Positions 43,373-51,614 of a stretch of DNA of 64,000 bases are shown here, piece by piece. Location: positions 2,852,001 through 2,916,000 of the forward strand of contig NZ_KB907307.1 in assembly GCF_000381925.1 (NCBI RefSeq), given 5' to 3'. The stretch is from Nocardia sp. BMG111209. Its GTDB lineage: Bacteria; Actinomycetota; Actinomycetes; Mycobacteriales; Mycobacteriaceae. The translations under genes were made by a program, and so were the position numbers. The notes under the pieces are model-generated. The model had not been told where the DNA came from. It was given only the letters and a program-made list of their open reading frames with translations, and searched no databases. Position 1 is the stretch's first letter, and each line of letters starts with the position of its first letter.

Positions 43373-44754
43373 TCCGCAACGCCGTGGTGTTCGGTGCGAC
43401 GTATACGGACGTGCGATGGCACGGTGGTCGGATCACCGAGTGCGGCACCGGATTACGGGCGATTTTCGGCGAGGACGACATCGACGCGGCCGGTGGCTGG
43501 CTGCTGCCGGGGCTACACGATCATCACATCCATCTCCGGGCCTTGGCGGCACAACAGGATTCGGTGCGGGTGGGTCCGCCGCAGGTACGCGACCGGGCCG
43601 GGCTCGCCGCCGCGCTGCGTCGGGCCGATGCCGAACTGCCTGCGGGACAATGGATTCGGGGAGTCGGGTATCATGAGGACCCCGAATCCGGGCTGGACCG
43701 CGCCGAATTGGACCGGCTGATCCCCCTCCATCGGCCGGTGCGCATCCAGCACCGGTCCGGGGCGCTGTGGATCCTCAATTCGGCGGCCTGCCGAGCGCTC
43801 GGGGTCGACGAGTGCGAACAGGCCGGGGTGGAACGGGATTCGGCAGGCCGCGCCAACGGTCGGCTGTGGCGGATGGACGCGTGGCTCGGCGCTCGGCTCG
43901 GCACCCGGGAGCCGGATCTCGCGGCGGTCGCCGGCCGCGCCGCGGTTCGGGGGATCACCGGATTCACCGATGCCACACCGGGTCTGGCCCAGCACGAGGT
44001 GGCGGGCCTCGCCGCCGCGACCGCGGACGGCCGCATCCCGCAGCGCCTGCACTGCATGGCGCCACCGGGTATCACCGATCCGGGTGTTCGCCGATTCACC
44101 TTGGGGCCCACCAAATTTCTGCTCGACGACGCCACGCTGCCCGATCTCGAGCACTTCGCCGATTCGATCCGTGCGGCGCACGCGGCGGGCCGGCCGGTCG
44201 CGGTGCACTGCGTCACCAGGGTTCAGCTGATCTTCACCATGACCGCCCTGGACATGGCGGGCCCGCTGCCCGGCGACCGCATCGAGCACGGCGCGATCGT
44301 GCCGCCGGAAGCCTTCGAATGGTTGCGCTCCCGCGGCGTCACGGTTGTCACGCAGCCGCATTTCCCGGTGGAACGCGCCGAACAGTATGCCGCCGAGGTC
44401 GATCCGGCCGACCGTCCCGACCTGTGGCGTCTGGGCACCCTGCTGGCCGCGGGTGTCCCGGTGGCCGCGGGCACCGACGCGCCCTTCGGCGATGCGGATC
44501 CCTGGCCGATGGTCGCCGCCGCCGTCTCCCGCACCCCGGAACATTCGTCGCCGGAGGACATCTCGCTGTACACCGCGATCTCGCTACTGCTGGGCCGCTC
44601 CGACCATCCGGCCGTACCCAGGACCCTGGAGCCCGGCCAGCCCGCCGATCTCACCCTCCTGCGCGTGCCCCCACCGGAATTCCGCGCCGCCGCCGGGGAA
44701 GCGGTGGCCGCGACCATCGTCGACGGCCACCCGATCCACCTCGCCCCGAACTGA
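43366..44754 (+). CDS. YtcJ-like amidohydrolase
   Basis: This 462-residue protein is an amidohydrolase of the family 3/YtcJ type. The metal-binding HDHHIH motif follows GGWLLPGL, further His ligands are in VAVHCVTR and in IEHGAIV, and the Asp is in AAGTDAPFG. It would hydrolyse an amide, carbamate or cyclic C-N bond. The GTG start overlaps the CoA transferase stop by seven bases, placing it in the same operon. Its link to CoA chemistry is not obvious. Confidence 0.88.
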   Translation: MLIRNAVVFGATYTDVRWHGGRITECGTGLRAIFGEDDIDAAGGWLLPGLHDHHIHLRALAAQQDSVRVGPPQVRDRAGLAAALRRADAELPAGQWIRGVGYHEDPESGLDRAELDRLIPLHRPVRIQHRSGALWILNSAACRALGVDECEQAGVERDSAGRANGRLWRMDAWLGARLGTREPDLAAVAGRAAVRGITGFTDATPGLAQHEVAGLAAATADGRIPQRLHCMAPPGITDPGVRRFTLGPTKFLLDDATLPDLEHFADSIRAAHAAGRPVAVHCVTRVQLIFTMTALDMAGPLPGDRIEHGAIVPPEAFEWLRSRGVTVVTQPHFPVERAEQYAAEVDPADRPDLWRLGTLLAAGVPVAAGTDAPFGDADPWPMVAAAVSRTPEHSSPEDISLYTAISLLLGRSDHPAVPRTLEPGQPADLTLLRVPPPEFRAAAGEAVAATIVDGHPIHLAPN

Positions 44755-44821
44755 GCCGTATCGGCAACCGTCCGGCCGCTCGCACGCGGGCCGTTGACGC
44801 GTATCGCACGCGGGCATTGAT

Positions 44822-44841
44822 GCGTATTGCCCGAAATACGC
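44822..44841. other. Small hairpin GCGTATT-N6-AATACGC
   Basis: Perfect 7-bp arms with a six-base loop lie in the 170-bp gap between the YtcJ-like gene and the small membrane protein gene. A partial copy of the left arm (GCGTATCGC) lies about 22 bp upstream. It could be an operator or a weak terminator. Confidence 0.35.
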
Positions 44842-44924
44842 GATACCGCTTCATATCGGCGCGTTCGACGAACGAGCACGCGACTCGGCCGGATCGGCGA
44901 GCGGGACAACGGGAGGTCAATCTC

Positions 44925-45251
44925 ATGGCAGGACGGGCATTTCGGCGGCAGGACATCGTCCGCGAACTCACCACCGGCGTCGCGATAGTGGTCGGCGTCC
45001 TGGCGGCGTGCGGTGCGATCGCGGCCTGGCAGAACAGGTTGTGGCCGTTGGTCGTGTTGTGCGCGTTCGCCTTCGTCGCCTGCGTCCCGATCATCGTCCG
45101 CGCGTTGCTCGAGGAGCTTCGCGACTGGGCTCTGCTCGCGCTGCTCGTCGTATCCCTGCCCCTGTTGCTGTTCCCGAGCGGCCGGCAGCGGTGGAGCCGG
45201 ATGTGGACGGCCCGTTCGACGGAGGATCGGGCCACCGTATCCCGGGTGTGA
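44925..45251 (+). CDS. Small membrane protein
   Basis: This 108-residue protein has three hydrophobic stretches (TTGVAIVVGVLAACGAIAAW, WPLVVLCAFAFVACVPII, LLALLVVSLPLLLF) and charged ends. A GGGAGG site precedes the ATG by about nine bases, which decides the start over a very long open frame upstream. I do not recognise the family. The C-terminus is Arg/Ser/Thr-rich and probably cytoplasmic. Confidence 0.7.
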   Translation: MAGRAFRRQDIVRELTTGVAIVVGVLAACGAIAAWQNRLWPLVVLCAFAFVACVPIIVRALLEELRDWALLALLVVSLPLLLFPSGRQRWSRMWTARSTEDRATVSRV

Positions 45252-45398
45252 ACGAGTGCACCTGAGGTGCCGGAGTTCGCACTCACCGCGACGGCCCGGC
45301 GGTCCGACGACAGCTCGATATCGCTGTGGCGCAGGGACATTCCGGTCGACTTCGATCGGCGGCGACGACACTGCGGCCGGCATCGGGCCGGTCCGCGA

Positions 45399-46439
45399 TC
45401 AGGTCGGGGGCCGATCGGTGCGCAGGGCCGAAGCGGCGGCGGCTCGGGAGCGGACGCCGAGTTTGGTGCGGGCGTTGGCGACGTGGCGGTGGACCGTGTG
45501 GGGGCTCAGCGTGAGGCGTTCGCCGATCTGGGCGTCGGTGAGGCCCTCGGCGACCAGGCGGAGGATTTCCCGTTCCCGCTCGGTGAGCGCGTCGGGGCCC
45601 GGCGGGGCGGGGCGGGGGCGGACGGGGTGGCCGAGGGCGCGCAGCGTCGCGTCGGCGACGGCGGTCGCGTCGCCGCGCCACGGGAAGTGGTTCTCGCCGT
45701 GCAGTTCCACGAAGGTGGCGCGGCGGATGCGGCGCGCGACGTCGACCCCGAGGGCGAAGGGGACGGCGCGGTCCTCCCGGCGGTGCAGCACCGTGGTCGG
45801 GGTGGTGACGGCCGCGAGATATTCGGTGGCGTCGAGTTCGTAGGTGGCGGCCAGGGATCGCGCGGCCTGGTCGGCGGTGGCCGACAGGCGCTGGAACTGG
45901 GCGAAACGGTCGCGTTCGGTGTGGTCGGCGCCGGGGAGGAAGACGTCGGCGAGCAGCCGCGAGCCCAGTCCCCAGTGCGCGGAGATGGTGTCCACCATGG
46001 CCCGGCGAGCACTCTCCGGCGCGATGTCCGCACCCCGCGCGAACGCGCCGTAGAGCACGAGACGGTGTACCCGGTCGGGCAGGCGGGCGGCGAGGCCGGC
46101 GGCGACGGCCCCGCCGGAGGAGGCGCCGAGGACGGCCAGGCGCGCCACGCCGAGCGCGTCGAGGAGATCCGTGATCACGGCGATCTCGTCGGCCAGGCCG
46201 ATGGTGGTGCCGGCCGAACCGGACATGCCGCGGCCGGGCTGGTCGTACCGGAGGACGGTGAATCGGGTGGCCAGCCCGGACAGGTAGGCCCGGAACAGCG
46301 GATCCTCCCAGTTCAGGGTCAGATGGCTGCACCACCAGCCGCCGACCAGCAGCGCGGGCCCGCTGCCGACCGCGGAGTAGGCGATGTCGCCGCCGACGGT
46401 CTTCATGTGGCGGACGACCTGATCCTCGACACGCAACAC
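45399..46439 (-). CDS. Alpha/beta hydrolase fused to a LuxR-type DNA-binding domain
   Basis: This protein of about 346 residues has an alpha/beta hydrolase domain with YDQPGRGMS, the nucleophile GASSGG and a His near GENHFPW. The last 60 residues are a LuxR helix-turn-helix (LTEREREILRLVAEGLTDAQIGERLTLSPHTVHRHV). The hydrolase part probably senses or consumes a ligand that controls DNA binding. GTG 46439 is preceded by GAGGTGA, so a shorter start is preferred over the long upstream frame. Its targets are unknown. Confidence 0.88.
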   Translation of the reverse strand: MLRVEDQVVRHMKTVGGDIAYSAVGSGPALLVGGWWCSHLTLNWEDPLFRAYLSGLATRFTVLRYDQPGRGMSGSAGTTIGLADEIAVITDLLDALGVARLAVLGASSGGAVAAGLAARLPDRVHRLVLYGAFARGADIAPESARRAMVDTISAHWGLGSRLLADVFLPGADHTERDRFAQFQRLSATADQAARSLAATYELDATEYLAAVTTPTTVLHRREDRAVPFALGVDVARRIRRATFVELHGENHFPWRGDATAVADATLRALGHPVRPRPAPPGPDALTEREREILRLVAEGLTDAQIGERLTLSPHTVHRHVANARTKLGVRSRAAAASALRTDRPPT

Positions 46440-46573
46440 GATGTCACCTCGCACAGTTCCCACGACATGAGGTAATCGCGCGGGGCGTGGCCCGCGTATC
46501 ACCCGTTCCGGCCATTCATCATGGCCCGAACGGGCCATGCCCGGGGCCGCCGCCACGCGTCAGACTCTCGATC

Positions 46574-47203
46574 ATGACCTCCGCAACCTTCGGCCAGCGC
46601 CTCTTCGCCCGCTGGTATCCCGGCTTCATGGCCCGCGTCGAGCGGGCCGGACAGGCGCAACTGCGCCGCACGCAACTGGCCCGCGCCCGGGGCCGCACCC
46701 TCGAGATCGGGGCGGGTAACGGCCTGTCCGTACCGCACTACCCCGACGATCTACCCGAACTCGTTCTGCTGGAACCGAATCCGGCGATGCGCGACCGGCT
46801 GACGGAGTCGGTCGGCACACCCACCGCACCGGTCACCATCGTGGACGGCGACGCCCATGCCCTGGAGTTCCCGGACGCGAGTTTCGACACCGTCACCGCA
46901 TCCCTGGTGTTCTGCTCGGTGCGCGATCCGGCCCTGGCCCTGAGCGAGGTGCACCGGGTACTGAAACCCGGCGGGCAGTTCCTGTTCCACGAGCACGTCC
47001 GCGGCACCGGCCTGCGCGGCTGCTGTCAGGACCTGCTCACCCCGCTGCAACGCCGCCTCGCCGACGGCTGCCATGCCAACCGTGACTTCGAATCACTGCT
47101 CGCCACTGCCGATTTCGATGTCGAGACGATTGACCACACCCGGATGCCGACCTCGGCGTCCACCATCGTGCCGTTGGTCGTGGGCACCGCCCGCCGACGC
47201 TGA
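46574..47203 (+). CDS. Class I SAM-dependent methyltransferase
   Basis: This 209-residue methyltransferase has motif I LEIGAGNGLSVPHY, an acidic residue at the end of strand 2 (LLEPNP), and later DGDAHALEFPDASFD and LKPGGQFLFHEHVRG, typical of Methyltransf_11 (UbiE/phospholipid N-methyltransferase-like) proteins. The ATG has no clear ribosome-binding site, so the mRNA may be leaderless. The substrate is unknown; small phospholipid- or quinone-modifying relatives have similar length. Confidence 0.88.
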   Translation: MTSATFGQRLFARWYPGFMARVERAGQAQLRRTQLARARGRTLEIGAGNGLSVPHYPDDLPELVLLEPNPAMRDRLTESVGTPTAPVTIVDGDAHALEFPDASFDTVTASLVFCSVRDPALALSEVHRVLKPGGQFLFHEHVRGTGLRGCCQDLLTPLQRRLADGCHANRDFESLLATADFDVETIDHTRMPTSASTIVPLVVGTARRR

Positions 47204-47237
47204 CCGGGATCGGGAGCGGTGCGCGCGACCCGGACGG

Positions 47238-48152
47238 TCAGCGCGGTACGGCCGACGCGGCCGCCCACTCGCCGAGCTCGAAATGCGTTCCGGTGCGGCG
47301 TATTTCCACCGCGCCGGAGCCACCGAAATGCGCCGGAATCACCAATTCCCTTCGGTCGGCGGCACGTTCGAGGATGCGGTGCCGGGTGGCGGCGGCCCGC
47401 GCCGGATCCAGGCACAGGCAGCTGCCGCACGAGGGGTCGAGCAGCTGCAGCGGGCTGTGCACCAGATCGCCGACGAGGATCGCGCGCTCGGCGCCGGATT
47501 CCACTGTCAGCACCGAGGATCCGGGAGTATGGCCCGGCGCCGATTCCAGGACCAGACGATCGTCGATGCGATGGGTGCCCTCCCAGAGCACGGCCCGACC
47601 GGCCCGGTGGATCGGGGCCACGCTGTCTTCGTAGAGGAGCCGGTCGTCGGGCCGGCGCCCGCCCGCGTAGCCGCCCGCGGGGCCGAACCAGCGGTCGTCC
47701 GCGGCCGGAATCAGGTACTGCGCGTGGGGAAATGCCGGTACCCACTGCCCGTCGGCGTCCCGGGTGTTCCAGCCCACATGATCACCGTGCAGGTGGGTGT
47801 TGATCACGAGATCGACCTCGTCCGGATGCACCCCGGCACGCGCCAGCCGGTCGAGGAAGTCACCGTGGCGCCGGTGGAACAGTGCGCGGCCGGGCCGTTC
47901 CCGTCCGTTGCCGACGCCGGTGTCGACCAGGATCGTGCGGCCCCCGCTGCGCAGCACCCAGGTCTGGATCGTCGCCACCACCGATTCGGTCGCCGGATCC
48001 CAGTGGTCCGGTGCGAGCCAGTCGATGTTGTCCCGCCAGGTCCGGTCGGTGGTCCCGGGCAGCAGTTCGGGACCGGACATCAGCGTGCCCTGCCATTCGA
48101 CGACCCGGAACATCTCGACATCCCCCAGCACGATGCTCTGCGAACTCTCCAT
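47238..48152 (-). CDS. MBL-fold metallo-hydrolase
   Basis: This 304-residue protein has the metallo-beta-lactamase fold motif HLHGDHVGW (HxHxDH), a downstream His in APGHTPGS, an Asp in LVGDLVHS and a final His in IPAHFGGSG. The arrangement fits the quorum-quenching lactonase/arylsulfatase-like group. The gene diverges from an AraC regulator 100 bp away, which probably controls it. The substrate could be a lactone or ester. Confidence 0.9.
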   Translation of the reverse strand: MESSQSIVLGDVEMFRVVEWQGTLMSGPELLPGTTDRTWRDNIDWLAPDHWDPATESVVATIQTWVLRSGGRTILVDTGVGNGRERPGRALFHRRHGDFLDRLARAGVHPDEVDLVINTHLHGDHVGWNTRDADGQWVPAFPHAQYLIPAADDRWFGPAGGYAGGRRPDDRLLYEDSVAPIHRAGRAVLWEGTHRIDDRLVLESAPGHTPGSSVLTVESGAERAILVGDLVHSPLQLLDPSCGSCLCLDPARAAATRHRILERAADRRELVIPAHFGGSGAVEIRRTGTHFELGEWAAASAVPR

Positions 48153-48252
48153 GCTGTCGAGCCTAGGAAGGCGATATGAGTCGTTCAATGTGCCCGATGC
48201 TCGGATTGATACGCGATCCACTCAATGCTGAGTGCCCCGGTAATATCGGGGC

Positions 48253-49173
48253 GTGGATGTACTGAGCGATGCGATCGCGGCCGTGCGCCTCGGGCAACCG
48301 TCGTCGAGCCGGCTGCACACCCGGCAGCGCGACTGGTGCACCCGGCTCGACCCGTATTCCGGCGCCGGATTCCACATCGTCCTGCGGGGCAGTTGCTGGG
48401 TGCTGCCCGACGAGGGTGAGCCGGTCCGGCTGGGCACCGGGGACGCGATCCTGCTGCCGCACGGCGCGGGACATTTCCTCGCCGACCGGCCCAGCGCCGC
48501 GGGAGCTGTGCCGTTCGAGCAGTGGCGCGCCGCGCAGCCGGCCGGAAACGATTCGGGCACAGCCGAATTCGAGGCCCTGTGCGGCAAGTACCGGCTGCAC
48601 CGGCAGGGCCGCCATCCCCTCGTGGCGGAACTGCCGCCGATCATCCATCTACCCGCCCGTCTCGGCGAACATCCCGAACTGCGGGCCGCCATCGACCTCT
48701 TGGCCGCGGAGGCCGATCAGCGCCGCCCCGGTTCCTGTGTCGCGGTGCCGAGCCTGCTCGATCTGCTGCTGGTCTACATGATCCGCGCGTGGATGGCCGA
48801 GAGCCGGACCGGGACGTGGCCCGCGGCGCTCACCGATCCGGTCACCGCCGCCGCGCTACGGGCCCTGCACACCGATCCGGACGCGCCGTGGACCAACGAT
48901 CGCCTCGCCGTCGAGATCGGCGTCTCCCGCGCCACGCTGACCCGCCGATTCGCCGCGCTGGTCGGCCGGCCGCCGATGGGATATCTCACCTGGTGGCGGC
49001 TGACGCGGTCCGCCGCGCTGCTCCGCGACACCACCGAACCACTGGCCACCGTCGCCGACCGGGCCGGCTACGCCACCGCCTACGCCTTCTCGCACGCGTT
49101 CAAGAAGCAGTTCGGCACCGCACCCGGCCGCTACCGCCACGATCACGGCGTGGCGGGCTCGTCGGCGGGCTGA
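48253..49173 (+). CDS. AraC-family transcriptional regulator (cupin-type sensor)
   Basis: This 306-residue protein has an N-terminal AraC_binding_2/cupin_6-type domain (FHIVLRGSCWVL, GDAILLPHGAGH) and two C-terminal helix-turn-helix units: NDRLAVEIGVSRATLTRRFAALVGRPPMGYLTWWRL and TVADRAGYATAYAFSHAFKKQFGTAPGRYR. It probably controls the divergent MBL hydrolase gene. The GTG start gives the normal MDVLSDAIAAVRLG beginning. Its 3' end overlaps the convergent AI-2E-type gene by 31 bp. Confidence 0.92.
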   Translation: MDVLSDAIAAVRLGQPSSSRLHTRQRDWCTRLDPYSGAGFHIVLRGSCWVLPDEGEPVRLGTGDAILLPHGAGHFLADRPSAAGAVPFEQWRAAQPAGNDSGTAEFEALCGKYRLHRQGRHPLVAELPPIIHLPARLGEHPELRAAIDLLAAEADQRRPGSCVAVPSLLDLLLVYMIRAWMAESRTGTWPAALTDPVTAAALRALHTDPDAPWTNDRLAVEIGVSRATLTRRFAALVGRPPMGYLTWWRLTRSAALLRDTTEPLATVADRAGYATAYAFSHAFKKQFGTAPGRYRHDHGVAGSSAG

Positions 49174-50213
49174 TCGTCCGGTTCGTCGTACAGATTCGCC
49201 ATCCGCGGCGACAACAGCACCTTGATCGCCGCCGCGATCGGAATCGCCATCAGCGCGCCGATCAGGCCGAGCAGCGCACCGCCGGTCAGCGCGACCAGCA
49301 GTACCGTCACCGAGGACAGATCGACCGCGTTGTGCAACACCCGCGGCACCAGCACATAGGTCTCGAACGCCTGGTAGACCAGGAAGAACAGCAGCACGAT
49401 CACCGCCGCGGGCCACAGGTCGGCGCTGAAGACGGTGACGATCAGGCAGGCGATCGCGCCCAGCGTGGCCCCGATCAGCGGGATCAGATCGGTGACGGCG
49501 ACGGTGACCGCCAGCGGCAGCGCGAACGAGGTACCGACCAGTCGCAGGCAGACGAACGTGAGCGCACCCGCGATCAGCGACACCGTGATGTTGCCGAGCA
49601 TGTAGCCGCCGACCTTCTCCGTCACCACGTCGACGACCTCCTCCGCGCGCGGGCGGCGCGGCGGCGGGAACAGCCGGGTGATGCCGTGACGCAGCCGGGG
49701 CATATCGGCCATGAAGTAGATCGTGAGCGCGATCACGGTCACCGTGGAGGCGAGCAGTCCGACGAACTCCCGCATGAAGCCGATCGCGCCGCCGGACAGC
49801 TTGCCCGGCAGCTGACTCGCCAGATCCGCCAGCCGCTCGGTCAGGTGGTAGCGGTCGGCGACGCGGCGGGCCGGGCTGGATCGGGAGGAAACCCGTTCCA
49901 GATAGCCGGGCAGGTCGCCGACCAACCGGCTGCCCTGATCCACCAGCGGCGGGACGATCGACCAGACGAATACGGCCACCAGGGCCAGTGCGACCAGCAC
50001 CACGATCAGCACGGCCAGCCAGCGGGGCAGGCCGCGCCCGGTGAGCCAGCGCACGATCGGGTCCAGGCCGACGGCGAGGAACAGGCTCACCAGGACCAGC
50101 ACGAGCAGGCTGCGCACCCGGTAGATCCCGTACGCGGCGACGAGCACCAGCAGCACACCCACCGTCGCGGCGGCCGCCCAGCGCAACACCAGGCCGGGCG
50201 CGGGCGCGTTCAT
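49143..50213 (-). CDS. AI-2E transporter family membrane protein
   Basis: This 356-residue protein has the PerM/AI-2E family layout: two or three N-terminal helices, an extracytoplasmic segment of about 70 residues (PPLVDQGSRLVGDLPGYLERV), then five helices with the signature VTDLIPLIGATLGAI and QAFETYVLVPRVLH. Most family members are uncharacterised exporters or Na+/H+ antiporter-like proteins, so the quorum-sensing name is not a function call. The acidic tail is short. Confidence 0.88.
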   Translation of the reverse strand: MNAPAPGLVLRWAAAATVGVLLVLVAAYGIYRVRSLLVLVLVSLFLAVGLDPIVRWLTGRGLPRWLAVLIVVLVALALVAVFVWSIVPPLVDQGSRLVGDLPGYLERVSSRSSPARRVADRYHLTERLADLASQLPGKLSGGAIGFMREFVGLLASTVTVIALTIYFMADMPRLRHGITRLFPPPRRPRAEEVVDVVTEKVGGYMLGNITVSLIAGALTFVCLRLVGTSFALPLAVTVAVTDLIPLIGATLGAIACLIVTVFSADLWPAAVIVLLFFLVYQAFETYVLVPRVLHNAVDLSSVTVLLVALTGGALLGLIGALMAIPIAAAIKVLLSPRMANLYDEPDDQPADEPATP

Positions 50214-50489
50214 CCGCGCCCCGATCGGGACGTCGATGTCATGCCGAACTCCTCGACTGTCACCCGATACGGCCGCTACGTCGTAACCCTAACGTCGGAG
50301 CCGGATTCCGGCGAGGCGGCCGGACAACCGGGATGCGAGAGCGGTGGTAACCGAGTGCCGCGCGCGCCGAGCGGGTAACGTCGCAACGGTCGGACCCGAT
50401 CGCCGGTCATCGCACCGGACCCGGTCGAGTCTCGGCCCTCGACCGCAGGCACCAGGCGTTCGGTCGGGGCTACTCGCAAGGAGCCTTCA

Positions 50490-50681
50490 TTGACCTCGGC
50501 CCGAAGCAACCCACTCGCCGAGCCGGCACTCGCGTTCGCGGACGTCCGTGCCGCCGAGAAGGCGGCACATCTCGAGCGGAACGCGCTGGCCGCGAAAACG
50601 GTGGCGGTCCACTCGCAGGACGCCGCCGAGTGCGTGGAACTGCTGGCCATGCTCGGCCTCGATCTGTCCGAATTGAAGTAG
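50490..50681 (+). CDS. Small hypothetical protein
   Basis: This 63-residue protein begins with a TTG codon seven bases after AAGGAG, a strong ribosome-binding site that supports translation. It is helical and charged (AFADVRAAEKAAHLERNALAAKTVAVHSQDAAECVELLAMLGL), with no membrane segment. I do not recognise it. It lies 164 bp before the cold-shock gene. The 275-bp stretch before it (50214-50489) shows no gene or clear site. Confidence 0.5.
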   Translation: MTSARSNPLAEPALAFADVRAAEKAAHLERNALAAKTVAVHSQDAAECVELLAMLGLDLSELK

Positions 50682-50845
50682 GCGCACCCGCTCCTACCGA
50701 GACGTCGCCGGGCGGCCACCGACGTGGCCGACCGGCGTGGTAATCGGGCCGTCTTCGTCCGGCGCGCCGAAGTGTGACATGCTGGTGACGGGCACGGGTA
50801 GTTGATGTGATCGCTCGGCTCACAAACAGGAAGCAAATTCAAAAT

Positions 50846-51049
50846 ATGTCGCAAGGCAGTGTCAAGTGGTTTAACGGCGAAAAGGGCTTCGGGTTCATCG
50901 CGCAAGACGATGGCGGACCCGACGTTTTCGTCCACTACTCCGAGATTTCCGGCTCCGGCTTCAAGTCCCTCGAAGAGGGTCAGCGCGTGGAGTTCGAGAT
51001 CGGCCAGGGCAAGAAGGGCCCCCAGGCCCAGAGCGTCCGCCCCATCTAG
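50846..51049 (+). CDS. Cold-shock protein (CspA family)
   Basis: This 67-residue single CSD domain binds single-stranded RNA and DNA. RNP1 is KGFGFI and RNP2 is VFVHY, both intact. [14 protein letters not shown] is diagnostic. AGGAAG lies upstream of the ATG, and the 5' leader may be long (up to about 160 bp), as in other cold-shock genes. A strong terminator follows within ten bases. Confidence 0.97.
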   Translation: MSQGSVKWFNGEKGFGFIAQDDGGPDVFVHYSEISGSGFKSLEEGQRVEFEIGQGKKGPQAQSVRPI

Positions 51050-51058
51050 GCGCCGACA

Positions 51059-51093
51059 GCACGAAACCCGCACCGACGGAGCGGGTTTCGTGC
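51059..51093 (+). terminator. Rho-independent-type hairpin after the cold-shock gene
   Basis: GCACGAAACCCGC and GCGGGTTTCGTGC form a perfect 13-bp stem around a nine-base loop, beginning ten bases after the cold-shock stop codon. It should end the cold-shock transcript. Confidence 0.85.
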
Positions 51094-51355
51094 ATACAGC
51101 GATTGCCTCTCGATCGCTCCGTCCTCGCACGCCGACGAGTATTTCGGCGAACCTCCTTCCCGGCTCGCGACACGCAGCGACACGCGCGGCCCGACTCGAC
51201 CGGTTGCGACCTTTCGCCGGCGACCCGGTAGAGATGTATCGCGGGTCGAGATCCGGCGAGGATTCGGCACCGGAACTTCCATCACCGCCGGGACCACGCG
51301 GCCGGTACGCCGGCCACGCGCGGCCCCTCTGCACCGACAACCGAGAAGGACGATC
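51094..51355. other. Intergenic stretch without a supported gene
   Basis: Between the cold-shock terminator and the small ORF at 51356 I see no frame with a plausible start, ribosome-binding site and codon bias, and no clear dyad. It may hold the promoter and leader of the small ORF. Confidence 0.4.
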
Positions 51356-51514
51356 GTGAGCGACGAGCAACCCCTGCGCGCCCAGCTGTTCAGTCACGAG
51401 GACGCGAATATCGACAGCGCACCCGCCACGGTGCCCATCGACCTGCGGCCGACATTCCTCGCAGTGCCCGAGAACGTCCGGGAGCACGACTCGCGGCGCC
51501 CCGAGCGCGGCTGA
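51356..51514 (+). CDS. Small hypothetical ORF (52 residues)
   Basis: A GTG start nine bases after AAGGA opens a 52-codon frame that begins MSDEQPLRAQLF. It continues with FSHEDANIDSAPATVP and LRPTFLAVPENVREHD and ends at TGA 51512-51514. It is hydrophilic, with no signal peptide or Cys. The good ribosome-binding site is the main support. No family is recognised, and it could be spurious. Confidence 0.4.
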   Translation: MSDEQPLRAQLFSHEDANIDSAPATVPIDLRPTFLAVPENVREHDSRRPERG

Positions 51515-51614
51515 CCACCTGCCGAACCGTTACCGGTCGTAATCCGCTGCCGCCCAGTCGATTACCGAAATCTCCAGCCCGCGCCGGCGCTGTCCCGGTG
51601 CATCCGATCGGGCC

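Noticed and set aside
45258..45270. GCACC-TGA-GGTGC hairpin after the small membrane protein gene
   Set aside because: A five-bp stem with a three-base loop is common by chance in this composition and too short for a terminator call.
48522..50378. 618-codon plus-strand frame through the AI-2E-type gene
   Set aside because: Its translation is a Gln/Asp/His/Arg-rich mirror of the membrane protein gene on the other strand, with no motif.
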